NCBI GenBank assembly: GCA_026315105.1
Contig: CM048746.1
Span: 640,515,398 to 640,579,397 of the forward strand
Source: Locusta migratoria
Taxonomy: Eukaryota > Arthropoda > Insecta > Orthoptera > Acrididae
DNA length: 64,000 nucleotides
Reading direction: 5' to 3'
In this document: positions 9,480-19,746 of the stretch, in pieces
How positions within the stretch are numbered: the stretch's first letter is position 1
Layout of the letters: each line of letters begins with the position of its first letter
The notes under the pieces: generated by a model
Seen by the model: only the letters and a program-made list of their open reading frames with translations
What the model was told of the DNA's origin: nothing
The model's database searches: none
Program-made: the position numbers and the translations under genes

Positions 9480-10614
9480 TGCTTTTGTCACATATCCATT
9501 TCCAGAACGAAGGTGTCCCGACAGGAATATGATCTAAGCAATTGATCAGCGTCTTAGGGAGCACGGAACATTCCTGCCTATGACTCGCAACTGGGGAAGA
9601 CCTAGAACGACGAGGACACCTGCAATGGAAGAGGCAATTCTTTGAGCAGTTGACGATAACCCTAATGTCAGCGTCAGAGAAGTTGCTGCTGTACAAGATA
9701 ACGTTGATCACATCACTGTATGGAGAGTGCTACGGGAGAACCAGTCCTTTTTACCATGTACAGCGTGTGCAGGCACTATCAGCAGCTGATCGGCCTCTAC
9801 GAGTACACTTTTGCGAATGGTTCATCCAACAATGTGTCACTCCTCATTTCAGTGCAATTCCAACGTGATCAAATTATAAATTTTTACAATCAACATGTCT
9901 GGACTGACGAGATTGTGCAATCACGTCATCAACACAGATTTCCTGTGAACGTTTGGGCAGGAATTGTTGGTGATGTCTTGATTGGGCCTCATGTCCTTCC
10001 ACCTACGCTCACTGGAGCACATTATCATGATTTCATACGGGATACTCTACCTGTGCTGCTACAACATGTGTCTTTACAAGTACGACACAAGATGTGGTTC
10101 ACGCACGATGCAGCTCCTGCAAATTTCAGTCGACGTGTTCGTACGCTTCTCAACAACAGATTTGGTGACCGATGGATTGGTAGAGGTGGACCAATTCCAT
10201 GGCCTCCGCGCTCTGCTGACCTCAAACCTCTTGACTTTCATTTATGGGGGCATTTGAAAGCTCTTGTCTACGCAACCCCGGTACCAAATGTAGAGACTCT
10301 TCGCGCTCGTATTGTTGACAGCTGTGATACAATACGCATCAGGGATTCCATGTGACGGAGGGTGGATGCATGTATCCTCGCTAACGGAAGACATTTTGAA
10401 CATTTCCTGTAACAAAGTGTTTGAAGTCATGCTGGTACGTTCTGTTGCTGTGTGTTTCCACTCCATGATTAATGTGATTTGAAGAGAAGTAATAAAATGA
10501 GCTCTAACATGGAAATTAAGCGTTTCGGGACACATGTCCACATAACATATTTTCTTTCTTTGTGTGTGAGGAATGTTTCCTAAAAGTTTGGCCGTACCTT
10601 TTTGTAACACCCTG
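9480..10614 (+). pseudogene. Tc1/mariner-like transposase, 3' part with right terminus
   Basis: Broken frames from about 9530 read as the linker and catalytic domain of a DDE/D transposase. The longest open part (to 10355) carries W-T-D-E, then H-D-A-A-P and P-R-S-A-D-L, giving three aspartates. By my count 36 residues lie between the last two, so it is near but not equal to DD34D mariner. Stops and a substituted segment near 9870 show decay. The element closes with AACACCCTG at 10614 followed by TA. The 5' part is missing; the DUF4817-type 5' end at 1062-1570 belongs to the same family. Confidence 0.82.
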
Positions 10615-10842
10615 TATATTGCGTCGTCTGGTGAGTGCGTGTGAACCACAAGTTCTCCAACAATTTTTAGACTGAAAGCCTTGGTAAAGGTATTCAACCG
10701 TCATGATAATATTTGTTTAAATGATTTAAAAAATTGCTTATAGCTTGCTTGAATAATCACTTAGATATTTATTTTTTGTCAAAACACAACATGTTTCAGG
10801 ATTAGCTCATTATCTGATAACCTGTCAGTAAGATATGTCTTC

Positions 10843-11490
10843 TTCTTCTTCTACGTGATCAGGTCTCGTGGACTGCACGCTGCTACAAGTTTCCGTCTCC
10901 AATGCTTCCTGTCCATTGCTGTTATACAGGAGCTTCTGAGGCCACCTGCCATCTTCCATTCGGGCCACATGACCGATCCACTGCATACGCTTGGCTTTTA
11001 CGGTTTCTGCTATGCTGTGCTGTCGGTCTAATTCCTGAAGCTCTTAGTTGTGTCTGATCTTCCATTTCCCTGTACCTGCCTCCAAAACCAGACCGTAGAT
11101 CTTCCTAAGAACTTTTCTCTCAAGCCACAAGGAGCTTGCGGAAGTCCTGTTTTCGAAAACTCCATGTCTCACAGCCATATAGCACAACAGGCTGGATCAG
11201 GGACTTGTACAGTTGGATATTGAACTGTTTGGATAGACATTCGGAGAGAAGAAGTTGCAATACGGTGTGGTACTTTCGGTTTAAAGCTTGAATTTTGGCA
11301 TTGATCTCCGCTTCACAAGAATAGTTGTCTGTGAAAAGTGTCCCCAGGTATTTAAATTTACGCACTCTCTTCTAGGACTTGTCTCCCACCTGCAGTGACT
11401 GTAGATGTATAGCAGTCTGCCCACGGGTCATAACGACGTATTCTGTCTTGGCTTCATTGATGAGTAGCCCAAATTTGCTAGCGGCTCCTT
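10843..11490 (-). pseudogene. 3' part of a LINE (RT tail)
   Basis: On the minus strand, frames between about 11485 and 11110 read K-T-E-Y-V-V-M, then KFKYLGTLF and LYGCETWSF. These are standard C-terminal landmarks of insect LINE reverse transcriptases. A stop lies between the first two blocks. The element ends on the left in a CTT run (GAA tail on its own strand) at about 10838-10852, abutting the inverted-repeat arm. Strongly 5' truncated. Confidence 0.75.
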
Positions 11491-11802
11491 TAGTGCTATG
11501 GCCTTTTTTTGTTTTTGTTTTCTTTTTCTTTTTTTTTCAAACCCTCTTCAGAGCTACAGAGTAGACAGATGGCATCTGCATATACAGCCAATAAGTATAT
11601 ACACAAAATTATTTGCAATTTATAATTAAAATATCAAATATTTGAGATACAGTGATAAATAATTTTACAGGCTTTGCAATTATATTCCGATATATATTGA
11701 GCTTTGATGCATTCAAATTTGTCATTCAAAATATTGTTGTTATGTATTGCCAAACAAGAATAAACATCAATTGTCATCAATATAATGTTTATAAAAATAA
11801 AG

Positions 11803-11805
<3 letters not shown>

Positions 11806-11866
<61 letters not shown>
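11806..11866. repeat. TA dinucleotide microsatellite
   Basis: About 30 uninterrupted TA units inside the 10650-12305 inverted-repeat region. Open frames here (poly Ile-Tyr) are artefacts. Confidence 0.98.
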
Positions 11867-11869
<3 letters not shown>

Positions 11870-12305
11870 AAGAAAATAAACATTCTATGGCATATGCTCG
11901 TGTGAGTAACATGGAAGTTAAAGACTGAACAGTTGCCTCATATATTCAAGAAACATGGTCAAAATAATGTGGTCTAATCTGCATCATTTTAAACAAATCT
12001 CTAAATATAAAATAAATACCAAATTACCAAAATAAAGTTAAATCCTCAAAATTAATTACTGAAAAATGTTGCTTCGAAAATTTGTAAAAACCAGTCCCTT
12101 GAGCTGCTAATTTTTTCGTTAAGCATTTGATCCTTCAAGGCATATGCTATTGGCTGTACATCTATCTTTCTGACAGCTAGCAGATAATGGGCTAAGCCCG
12201 AAACATGTTGTGTTTTGACAATAAATTATCTACTAACAACATCTAAGTTATAATTCAAGAAACTTCAAAGCAGTTTTAGAATCATTTAAATAAATTCTCC
12301 AACTT

Positions 12306-12785
12306 TATTTTGGAATTATATCGGACGTTGCTTTCATAGTGCCGCCTCAAGCGGAAAAAAGTGTTTAGTCGCCTCTATTCCATTCGTTAAATGGGGACGT
12401 CGTTGAAATTGAACAAAAATTTCAAGTATCGATTTATTTTTTATTCGTTAGTACAACTCATGGACAATAAGTTCCCAATGTTACAATGTTGAAATCGCAT
12501 CCGAAGTGCCTGAAAATGTGACTCAGACCTTCCTGCGACGCCCACGTTTTGAAGAAGCATTTCAGTACCATCTCACTGAACGATTCTCTGTACATTATTA
12601 ATTTCAACTAAATATCTACCGGATACGTCTAGAAGGACGTGATACATACTCTTTGGTTTTTTAGCTCGTATTTGACTATGTTGTGTATCTTATAAACAAT
12701 AACAAATTAGCTGCATCGTTTATACGAAATCAACTCTTTTTTTTTCCCTTGTGATACTGAAAGAGATTTATACATTCAGTCAGTT
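12306..12785. other. AT-rich leader region, nothing recognised
   Basis: Contains no recognisable coding segment. It may be the 5' part of the element carrying the transposase-like frame at 12786, but no terminal repeat was identified. Confidence 0.35.
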
Positions 12786-13331
12786 ATGCCACGATCACAA
12801 AGAGTGTATAAAAAACTGGGTAAACTGCGTTTGAATAATTTAGTGAATAGAAGACGTGAGAAACAACGACAAACCAGAAATGAGGCTACGTCCGATGGAA
12901 GAACATCTGCTGAAAATGTGAACTCGTCTTCTACCAGCTCTAAGCGAAAAATTACAGACGTGAATGATGCATACTACAATTCTCAAAAATTGCGTACTGC
13001 ACTTCTCAAAAAGTGTGTGGAAAAACCCAGAATCCAAATGAGTCCCTAAATGCCCTCATATGGTATCGATTTCCTAAAACCACATTTTCATCTACTACAG
13101 TTGTCAGAATTGCAAGTTAATGATGTAGTTCTTATATTTAATGATGGGAGGATGAAGGTATTAGAAAGAATACGCTTCAAGATAGCAAATTTTACTGAAG
13201 ACATCCAGAGAAAAATAGATTTACAGCGCATCTCTGCAGCTGAAAAGTCAGTTGAATACCTGGTAAAGGAAAGAAGACAGGAAACAAGAAACCAGAAGAG
13301 AAGCCTTGAAGGGAAAGACGACCCAGAATAG
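12786..13331 (+). pseudogene. Internally deleted transposase-like ORF (MULE-related?)
   Basis: One frame, 87 codons then a TAA at 13047-13049, then 93 more codons. The first part starts MPRSQRVYKK and is basic and serine-rich. The second part contains NDVVLIFNDG and later IDLQRISAAEKSVE, followed by a lysine/arginine-rich tail. From memory both halves resemble the N- and C-termini of a common insect mobile-element protein (Mutator-like or related) whose central catalytic part is absent. Total length is far below the usual several hundred residues. The family call is from pattern memory only and is the weak point. Confidence 0.45.
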
Positions 13332-13898
13332 AAATGTGGTGCCTTTTGAAGACGTTACATTACAAAAAACTTGGATTGAACTTTAAATTTATGCACCTTC
13401 GCCCGAGATTCTATAAATGCTACAAGTACGAAATTTTGTACACATATTTCTATATGTTCAAGTATAGCACTTAAAGCTACATCTGGTAGCAACTTTTAAA
13501 CTGCAGGTCCGTAGTTCTGCTAGTTTTACTTCCATATCATCAACATTAATAATTCGCAGTTCACAATTTTTAAATTCGTTACCAATAATTGCAATGCAGG
13601 AAATTTATGTATTTGGCTCGACTTCGACATGTGAACAATCGAATTTTCATTATTCACTCGCAATCCATTTTTATCTTTCACACCCAATAATTTTAATGAC
13701 AGACGACATTACTTTCTCTATAATAACACCGTCCATAGTGACTGTGGCTCTGCTTATTTTTTATTTATTCTTTTATTTTATGAAATTTATTTATTTATTT
13801 GCTTTTTTTGCGATAGTCTAAATTCAGCTGTGACAAACAGCAGTAATCGCGTTGTAACTTTAGTGGAGTGCAGGCGACATCAGGTAGTAAACTGTTGA
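13332..13898. other. AT-rich, nothing recognised
   Basis: A low-complexity TTTATTTATT-like stretch at 13755-13805. It may be the 3' remainder of the element above. Confidence 0.35.
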
Positions 13899-13961
13899 AA
13901 TTTTCAAATAAAGAGATTGATTGGCTGACCAGTACTTACCTTTGTGCTGTACCGCTGATAG

Positions 13962-14013
<52 letters not shown>

Positions 14014-14422
14014 CAAAAAACGAAACAAAAATCAATAAACAAGAAGGACAAGCTTTCGGAACACAGTTCCTTCCTCAGGTGGAAGAGAAGGGAAGAAGAA
14101 AGAATGAGAACGGAAGGGAAAGGTAATTCACGGCCTAGGTCATGAAGGTGGTGTTTCAGGAGTGTGGACGTCAGAGATACCTCAGTCAGAGTATCTCTGA
14201 CGCCCACACTCCTGAAACACCACCTTCATCACCTACGTCGTCAAATACCTTTCCCTTCTGTTCCCATTCTTTCTTGTTCCCTTCTCCCCCACCTGAAGAA
14301 GGAACTGTGTTCCGAAAGCTTGTCCTTTTTCGTCCCCTCTTTTTCTGTTTCTTCATTTGTGTAACTATCGGCGGTACAGCACAGAGGTAAATACTGCCCA
14401 GCCAATCTATCTCTTTTGAAAA
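13899..14422. mobile_element. Foldback element with long inverted arms
   Basis: The two halves are reverse complements over most of their length. ATTTTCAAA at the left edge matches TTTTGAAAA at the right edge, and both arms carry GCTGTACCG-type and GGAACTGTGTTCC-like words. The centre (near 14184) is an almost perfect stem of about 33 bp around a 12-base loop. An AC microsatellite (13964-14010) expands only the left arm. No coding capacity. Non-autonomous foldback or MITE-like element; superfamily unknown. Confidence 0.85.
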
Positions 14423-14940
14423 CTAATTTATCATCTCTGAGGAGAATTTTCATCATTAATCGAAATTTTCCAATATTTAGCTGATGTAAATTTACAGTCG
14501 TTACTGTCAAACAATGATGTTTCTCCTTTTGGTCATGTCAGAAAAGAAAAGACACCATATCAATAACGGAAAAATTTGATTTTAAAATACCAAAATACGC
14601 CCATAAAATACCAAGTACCGAGAAGTGGCATTCACCGGAACCAATGGCAATGGCCGGTGTTAGTCTAACTCGCTCCCTTGCTTTCAGCTGTCACATTCGC
14701 CGACTCCTGTCGCCTTTCGGGAGAAGAATATTCTCTGACGATTCTAGGAGCGCGCTGAAAGCTATCTCGTTGTAGGGCTTCGGTTGTTTAGCGCCACAGA
14801 TATCGGAGAGTGCTGTATATTGGTGGGCTATTCTAGGAACGTCTGCTCCCAGAAAGGTTCGTGGAAACCAGACGCGTCCGTGGCCACAACATGTGCTGCT
14901 AGAGTTTCTCTAAAAGCTTCATACGTGGCTGCTATTCGAG
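14423..14940. other. No recognised gene
   Basis: Intergenic-looking. Bases 14660-14940 are less AT-rich and non-repetitive within this window, with pyrimidine-rich stretches continuing to 15000. This could be host single-copy sequence upstream of the ORF at 14941. Confidence 0.35.
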
Positions 14941-15327
14941 GTGGTGCCGAACACGCGGTGCTCTTCTCTTGATCTTCTCTGTGTCCTGTTTGACGTGGAT
15001 CCCAGATGTGAAAAGGTGTATCGGATTATTGGTAGAACGTGGGTTTCAGAAGCAACTCGCTTAATGGGATACTCATGTAGTGATATACAGTACCAAAACA
15101 CAAACGGTGACTATGGAAGCACACCGAAGATAATGATATTCAAGCACAAATTCAAAGATCGGCAAGAAAGAATCTATAGCAACTTAAAAAAGAAGACAAC
15201 GAAAAATATCCTTGTGATGTTAGATAACTTGAGAAATGTCATATTGGATGACATGCCCTTTTTCATGTCATATCTGACGTCACTTCATCTGTTACCTTAC
15301 AGGTGTTTACACAACACACATACATAA
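14941..15327 (+). CDS. Death-domain-like ORF, possible host exon
   Basis: A 128-codon frame. Residues about 19-105 follow the spacing of a death domain: I-I-G-R-T-W (W34), then A-T-R-L-M-G (about 38-43), then D-I-Q-Y-Q-N (48-53). A basic helix and a final helix NILVMLDNLRNVI follow. Death domains are protein-interaction modules of apoptosis and innate immune signalling (FADD, IMD, CRADD types). A pyrimidine-rich tract (about 14958-14990) precedes AG at 15004-15005, a plausible 3' splice acceptor, so the real exon may start at 15006 rather than at the ATG. The stop is at 15325. No clear poly(A) signal. It does not repeat elsewhere in the window. The fold call is inference from pattern and could be wrong. 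Confidence 0.4.
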   Translation: MVPNTRCSSLDLLCVLFDVDPRCEKVYRIIGRTWVSEATRLMGYSCSDIQYQNTNGDYGSTPKIMIFKHKFKDRQERIYSNLKKKTTKNILVMLDNLRNVILDDMPFFMSYLTSLHLLPYRCLHNTHT

Positions 15328-15432
15328 CACATGAAATGGTGCGTCATATAATACAATATTGCATACACAGAATGACGTAGTATGACGCGATGCATCGACG
15401 TGGGCCGTTGTTCAAAGCCACCAGTCCTCTTT

Positions 15433-16475
15433 CAGATTTGGATTTTCCGTGATTTCCCTACATCACGCCAGGCAAATCTTCTAATATATAAAGCAGAGTA
15501 TCCGTATGTTTGTACGTATCGCATACAGATATACAGTTTTGTTCCAATCCTTATGAAATTTTGTACACGTAAGATTAAATCCCTGAGGACGGTCGCCGTA
15601 AGTGTAAGAATGACATACGATGTATAGTTCACGAGATATGACGTCATAAACAATGAGATGCACGAAAAACTGCTGAATTTTGTGACAATGCTGCTCATTT
15701 TCTCCTAAACCATTGGACCGATTTCAACCAAATTTGGTACACACATTCCTTACCGTGAGGTAACAATTGCTGCATGGTTAAGAATCACATACGGCACATG
15801 GTTCAAAAGATATTACGTCTTAACCAATAGAAATCGCCAAAAATGCCGTATAATGCGGCGAGACTTTCGAAATACACTGTATGAGCATGGCAGTACTTAG
15901 CGACTTGCAACAAACTTTAAACGTAATTTCAAACCTTTATTAAACTTTTTCTCGCTGGCAACCACAGTAAAATGATGAAAGGAAAAAAGTGTCTCGTTTA
16001 CTGCTTTTCCGCTGTTTATGGAGTAAAACTACGGCTCTCGTTATGACATTACAGTTTATAATTTGAACACTACATATTGTAGCGACAGGAAATTTTACAG
16101 ACAGTATACACATTTATAGTTGAATATTGTATCACATTCCGACTCGTAGTTCATGAGATAAGATCACATAAACTGTAACGTTCACGGAAAACCGCCCCGC
16201 CACGCACCAAGTTTTCATCTATTACTTCTTTACCACAAATTGTATTCTCAAGAGATTTTATAGTAATACAGCCCTGATGCAAATGAATATATATATCTGA
16301 AAAATGGCAGGAATAAATAAATAAATACCCGGGCAACGCCGGGTTCTCAGCTAGTGCCTTACAAAGGGTACAGTCGATTTCCTTCCAGAACCTTACGAAA
16401 AAATCGCATCGTGAGCTCCGTCTCTAATGACCACCCTGTCCACAGGACGTTAATACCTAACATTCCTTCCTATGA
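15433..16475 (+). repeat. SINE fragment split by a Helitron
   Basis: The words TTTCCGTGATTTCCCTA (15446-15462) on the left, and TTTCCTTCC and CTAATGACCACC (16377-16430) on the right, are the body of an insect tRNA-derived SINE, also seen at 30276-30530. Removing 15477-16354 joins the halves in register across A-T, as in that copy. Confidence 0.8.
15477..16354 (+). mobile_element. Non-autonomous Helitron, family A
   Basis: It starts TCTTCTAATATATAAAG and ends with a GC hairpin (CCCGGGCAACGCCGGG) eight bases before the terminal CTAG. It sits exactly between host A and T. These are the hallmarks of Helitrons, rolling-circle transposons that make no target duplication. Length 878 bp, no coding capacity. 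A minus-strand relative lies at 57052-58079, and tail fragments lie at 52656-52760 and 54168-54272. Confidence 0.92.
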
Positions 16476-16684
16476 GACTCGAAATGACGTATTATTACTT
16501 CTTTACACACAATGTAATAGGTAGCGTTACTTTATAACGTATTGTATGGCACAATACGGCATTATGTGAGGTATCTCATGACAATATCACGTTGTGGGTC
16601 ACATCACAACTTCAAGTGTCATGTAATGACATGACGTTGCATTTGTCACATGATGTGAGTTGTTATAGGAAAGATTATGGCCGC

Positions 16685-17355
16685 TCGGTAGTACCGAGCG
16701 GTCTGGAGTGCCACATTGGTGCAAAGGATTGGTAATCGAGGACTTTGCACCACCATCCCTCCCGTCCCCTATGCCATCGACCTCAACGCGCCCGTCCGAG
16801 GTGAGGATCACCATCAACAGTGTCCCATACCCTCATTCCATGAGACACTGTGAAGAGGTTTTGCCGCGGCCGATTACTCGCGCGTGCTGGAGCGCCGTGT
16901 TGCGGTGCGCGCAGCCGTTCGCCGTTGGTGGTTTCAAAATGTTCAAATGTTTGTATAGTCTATGGTACTTAACTTCGGGGTCATCAGTCCCTAAACTTAC
17001 AAACTACTTATGAACTAACTAAGATTAAGGTCGGCACAAATATCCATGCCCGAGGGGGGATTCGAACCCCCGACCGTAGTGGCCGTGCAGACCGTGAGTG
17101 GAGCGCCTCAGTCCCCTCAGCCACCGCCGCCGGCGTCGGTGGTTTGATTCCCCCCCTCGGGCTTAGATGTTTGTGTCGTCTTTAGTATAAGGTAGTTCAT
17201 AAGTAGTTTGTAGGTTTAGGGACTGATGACCCCGTAGTTAAGTCCCTTAAGCGATACAAACATTTGAGCATTTTTAAGAGGTTTGGAATTTAATCGAGGA
17301 CATTGGTGCAAAGACTGTTGATCGAGGACTTTGCACCACCACCCCTCCTGCCCCA
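16685..17355. repeat. Local duplication flanking the nested SINEs
   Basis: A segment with ATTGGTGCAAAG and ATCGAGGACTTTGCACCACC occurs at about 16714-16765 and again at about 17300-17355. The nested SINEs lie between the two copies. Confidence 0.6.
16863..17277. repeat. SINE inserted in opposite orientation into another SINE
   Basis: A plus-strand SINE (diverged head 16863-16934, body 17146-17277) is cut in its B box by a minus-strand SINE at 16937-17134. An imperfect 11-bp target duplication (GT[T/C]GGTGGTTT) lies at 16924-16934 and 17135-17145. The head-to-head copies can fold into a long hairpin. Confidence 0.85.
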
Positions 17356-17877
17356 ATGCTGTTTAAGGCAAAGGTATAATGGTCAACAGTGCGTGACTTA
17401 TCCGAATTGTTACCCATCCAAGTTCTTCCCATGCCTGACGGCGCTTAACATCGGTGATATGGCGGGAACCGGTGTATCGAACGCGTCACGGTCGTTGTAA
17501 TAGCTAATGATGGGTATGTAGCGGTAGGAAGAAGCAGCTCTGGCAGTGGCGTGCCTGATTGTTCTGCAGATGGTCAGGCTTCGATTCGACCGAGGGGTAA
17601 CATTTTATTTTTACAATTTGTTTTAAAAAGTTCCTAACTGTCATCCTGTTTTTATATATGCAATTCCCGCTGCTTCACAAGCATAGACTGGATGGTCTGC
17701 ACTGGTTATTTCTACTTCTAAATATAAATTTTCATAGATTTAGGTTTAAAAATGCCGCCATTGATAGAAGAATTCAAAACATCCCGAAACTCATTTTAAA
17801 AAAAATTCTAACCATGGTTCCAAATCCAAATTTTCGGACGTTTTGCACCAAAATAGTCTTAATCATCATCATTCGTC
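17278..17877. other. No recognised gene
   Basis: Apart from the end of the local duplication at 17355, this stretch is AT-rich with no motif recognised. Confidence 0.35.
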
Positions 17878-18175
17878 ATCATCATCATCATCATTAGAGA
17901 CTCTTTATGCCTTTCAGCGTTCAGTCTGGAGCATAGTACGTCTAATAAAATTCCTCCATGATCCCCTATTCAATGCTAACTTTGATGCCTCGTCTGATGT
18001 TGTGCCTTTTACTTCAAAATCATTCTTCACCGAATCTAAGTACTTTCTTCTTGGTCTACCTCGACTCCTCTTACCCTCCGCTGCCGAGCTCATGAGTCTC
18101 TTAGGTAGCCTTTCTCCTCCAATGCGTGTAACATGACCCCACCACATCAGTCTGTTCACACTAACTGTTTCATCT
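17878..18175 (-). pseudogene. LINE 3' end with (ATG)n-type tail
   Basis: On the minus strand about 80 codons read M-W-W-G-H-V, G-R-P-R-R-K-Y and RGSWRNFIRR, the C-terminal end of an insect LINE RT. The run of TCATCA at 17861-17894 is its simple 3' tail. It is the same family as 38170-39718, with about 85-90% similar peptide by eye. Strongly 5' truncated. Confidence 0.85.
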
Positions 18176-18445
18176 TAATAGCACCCTTAAATGATTTTCC
18201 CTTATTTCACCCACTTAATGGTTGAATTTCCCAAACTATGGAAACAAGTGTTTTTAAAATTCCGATCAAAAATCTAAATCCGGAGTTTTGTATTTCTTGC
18301 TTCAAAATTTCCTTCATAGCAACGGATTTTCAAAAAAAACCGTTCATTTTCTATTTCACTCTGTTAGGAATGTGACTATCGAAAGATCGCTGATGCCTAC
18401 AGTGTAAGATAAGCAACGTCTACAAATTTTAAATTTCTAGAATCA

Positions 18446-18500
18446 GTAGAGCTGCATCAAACCAGTCTCTGGACTGAAGACCACAACAACAACAACAGAA
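18446..18500 (+). repeat. LINE 3' tail fragment
   Basis: The sequence AGCTGCATCAAACCAGTCTC and its CAACAACAAC tail match the 3' end of the LINE at 49380-50115. No coding sequence remains. Confidence 0.7.
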
Positions 18501-18689
18501 TCAGTAGTTTCACTTTCCAGTGCCGTTTTCTGTCTTTTAAAAGCGGATCGAGAACGCAAAATTTCTTTCTTACCCTTTAGCACCTTTCTTGGTAGTTTTA
18601 CTTTTCAAACTGCAATACGCACTTATTTTCCTTTATTCGTACGCTTGTTGCAGAAAAACAACAGAAGAATGAGCATCACGTTTCTCTGT

Positions 18690-19100
18690 ATATAACCTCT
18701 TTGCTAATATAGTGTCATAAGTCATCGCTGGTCTTCAGTCCGAATTTTATGTAAGCTGACGAATTTCAACCAGTACATCTTCCACCCTCTCATAGCTATC
18801 GACACGAAACTGCTATGGTGTACAACGGGAGACTTTGTACTACAACAATACAGAGATTGTTCGTCTCCATTGTGTAGTTTTTCACGAAGAGCTAAATATT
18901 GACGGCCACATGTAGAATTTTATATAAGTCGGTAACTTTCAACTCACATTTCTTCCACCCCCATATCATTATCAACCCTCTACCATCTTACTGCAAAGTG
19001 GAAGACTGATACCTACTACCACATACAAACACTATTCGTTTGCGATGTGTAGTTTTAGCTGCAGAGTGAAATATCGCACAAATACTTCATATTTTACATA
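18690..19100 (+). repeat. Unclassified dispersed repeat (copy 1)
   Basis: It matches 56365-56650 in the same orientation: both contain CTGCTATGGTGTACAACGGG and TTCCACCC. It lies in Helitron B at 56 kb, so this may be a Helitron B relative lacking ends. Confidence 0.6.
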
Positions 19101-19221
19101 TGTTGTGATAGGGCGCGGTTACAACGGGAAAATGTCTACAGGGGGTATATTAACCGGTCCTATATCATTTTCTTTCCTCCTCCATGTTGCCATGGATGAC
19201 GCACAACAGTATGCAGTTTGC

Positions 19222-19378
19222 GTTGCGCCTCGCAGCGCGGTTGCTCGCCGTCAGAGGTTCGAGTCCTCCCTGGGGCATGGATATGTGTGTTTTTCCTTAG
19301 GTTAGTGTAAGTAGTTTGTAAGCTACGGACTGATGACCACGCAGTTTGGTCCGATACATTTACAAACATTTGAACAAA
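19222..19378 (+). repeat. SINE, 5' truncated (subfamily with CCTGGGGCATGG)
   Basis: B box GAGGTTCGAGTCCTCC followed by a body ending in ACAAACATTTGAACAAAC. Same subfamily as the minus-strand copy at 56125-56324. Confidence 0.8.
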
Positions 19379-19746
19379 CAACAGTCTGCGTTTGTACCGC
19401 AATTACAGTGTAGGCGAGGGTTGTAGTGACTCCGTGCACGGTGTGAAGAGTAGAAACTCTAAAAGTTCACCAGCCTGACGTCTTCTATAGATACCCCCAC
19501 GCAGATGATAGCACGCAAGTCGGAGTTCTTGAATGAGGCTGAAATTGTTAAACTATCGGCAGGAACTGAGCTAATAATAATACTTAAGTTCATGTGTGTT
19601 GCCATTTAGTTTATTTAAAGAAGGCAGAAACTAGCGAACTGCGTAATAACATCCACTTGGCACACATTGTCTTAACTGAAAATTGAATATGAATTCATTT
19701 CGATTTGTTCTAAACGTATTAATCCTAGTTATGCGACATGTTACTC
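19379..19746. other. Nothing recognised before the tandem array
   Basis: Non-coding by eye. It may hold the left end of the element that contains the array. Confidence 0.35.

Larger units (their letters stand above)
10650..12305. repeat. Long inverted-repeat arms enclosing a LINE fragment
   Basis: The left arm (about 10650-10838) and right arm (about 12163-12305) are imperfect reverse complements. Both include GTCAAAACACAACATGTTTC and a TTAGCCCATTATCTG-like word. The interior holds a minus-strand LINE end and a TA microsatellite. This suggests a foldback or long-terminal-inverted-repeat element with later insertions, but the exact ends could not be fixed. Confidence 0.6.

Noticed and set aside
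1534..9492. 14-base inverted match TGACAAAAGCACCC / GGGTGCTTTTGTCA between 1535 and 9478 as an inversion scar
   Set aside because: The match does not extend beyond 14 bases, and a chance match is possible in repeat-rich DNA.
11634..11912. Ile-Tyr repeat proteins over TA repeats (also at 40449-40802)
   Set aside because: Translation of a dinucleotide microsatellite.
17843..17897. Histidine-rich frame end at 17.88 kb
   Set aside because: The CATCAT run is the reversed simple tail of the minus-strand LINE at 17878-18175.
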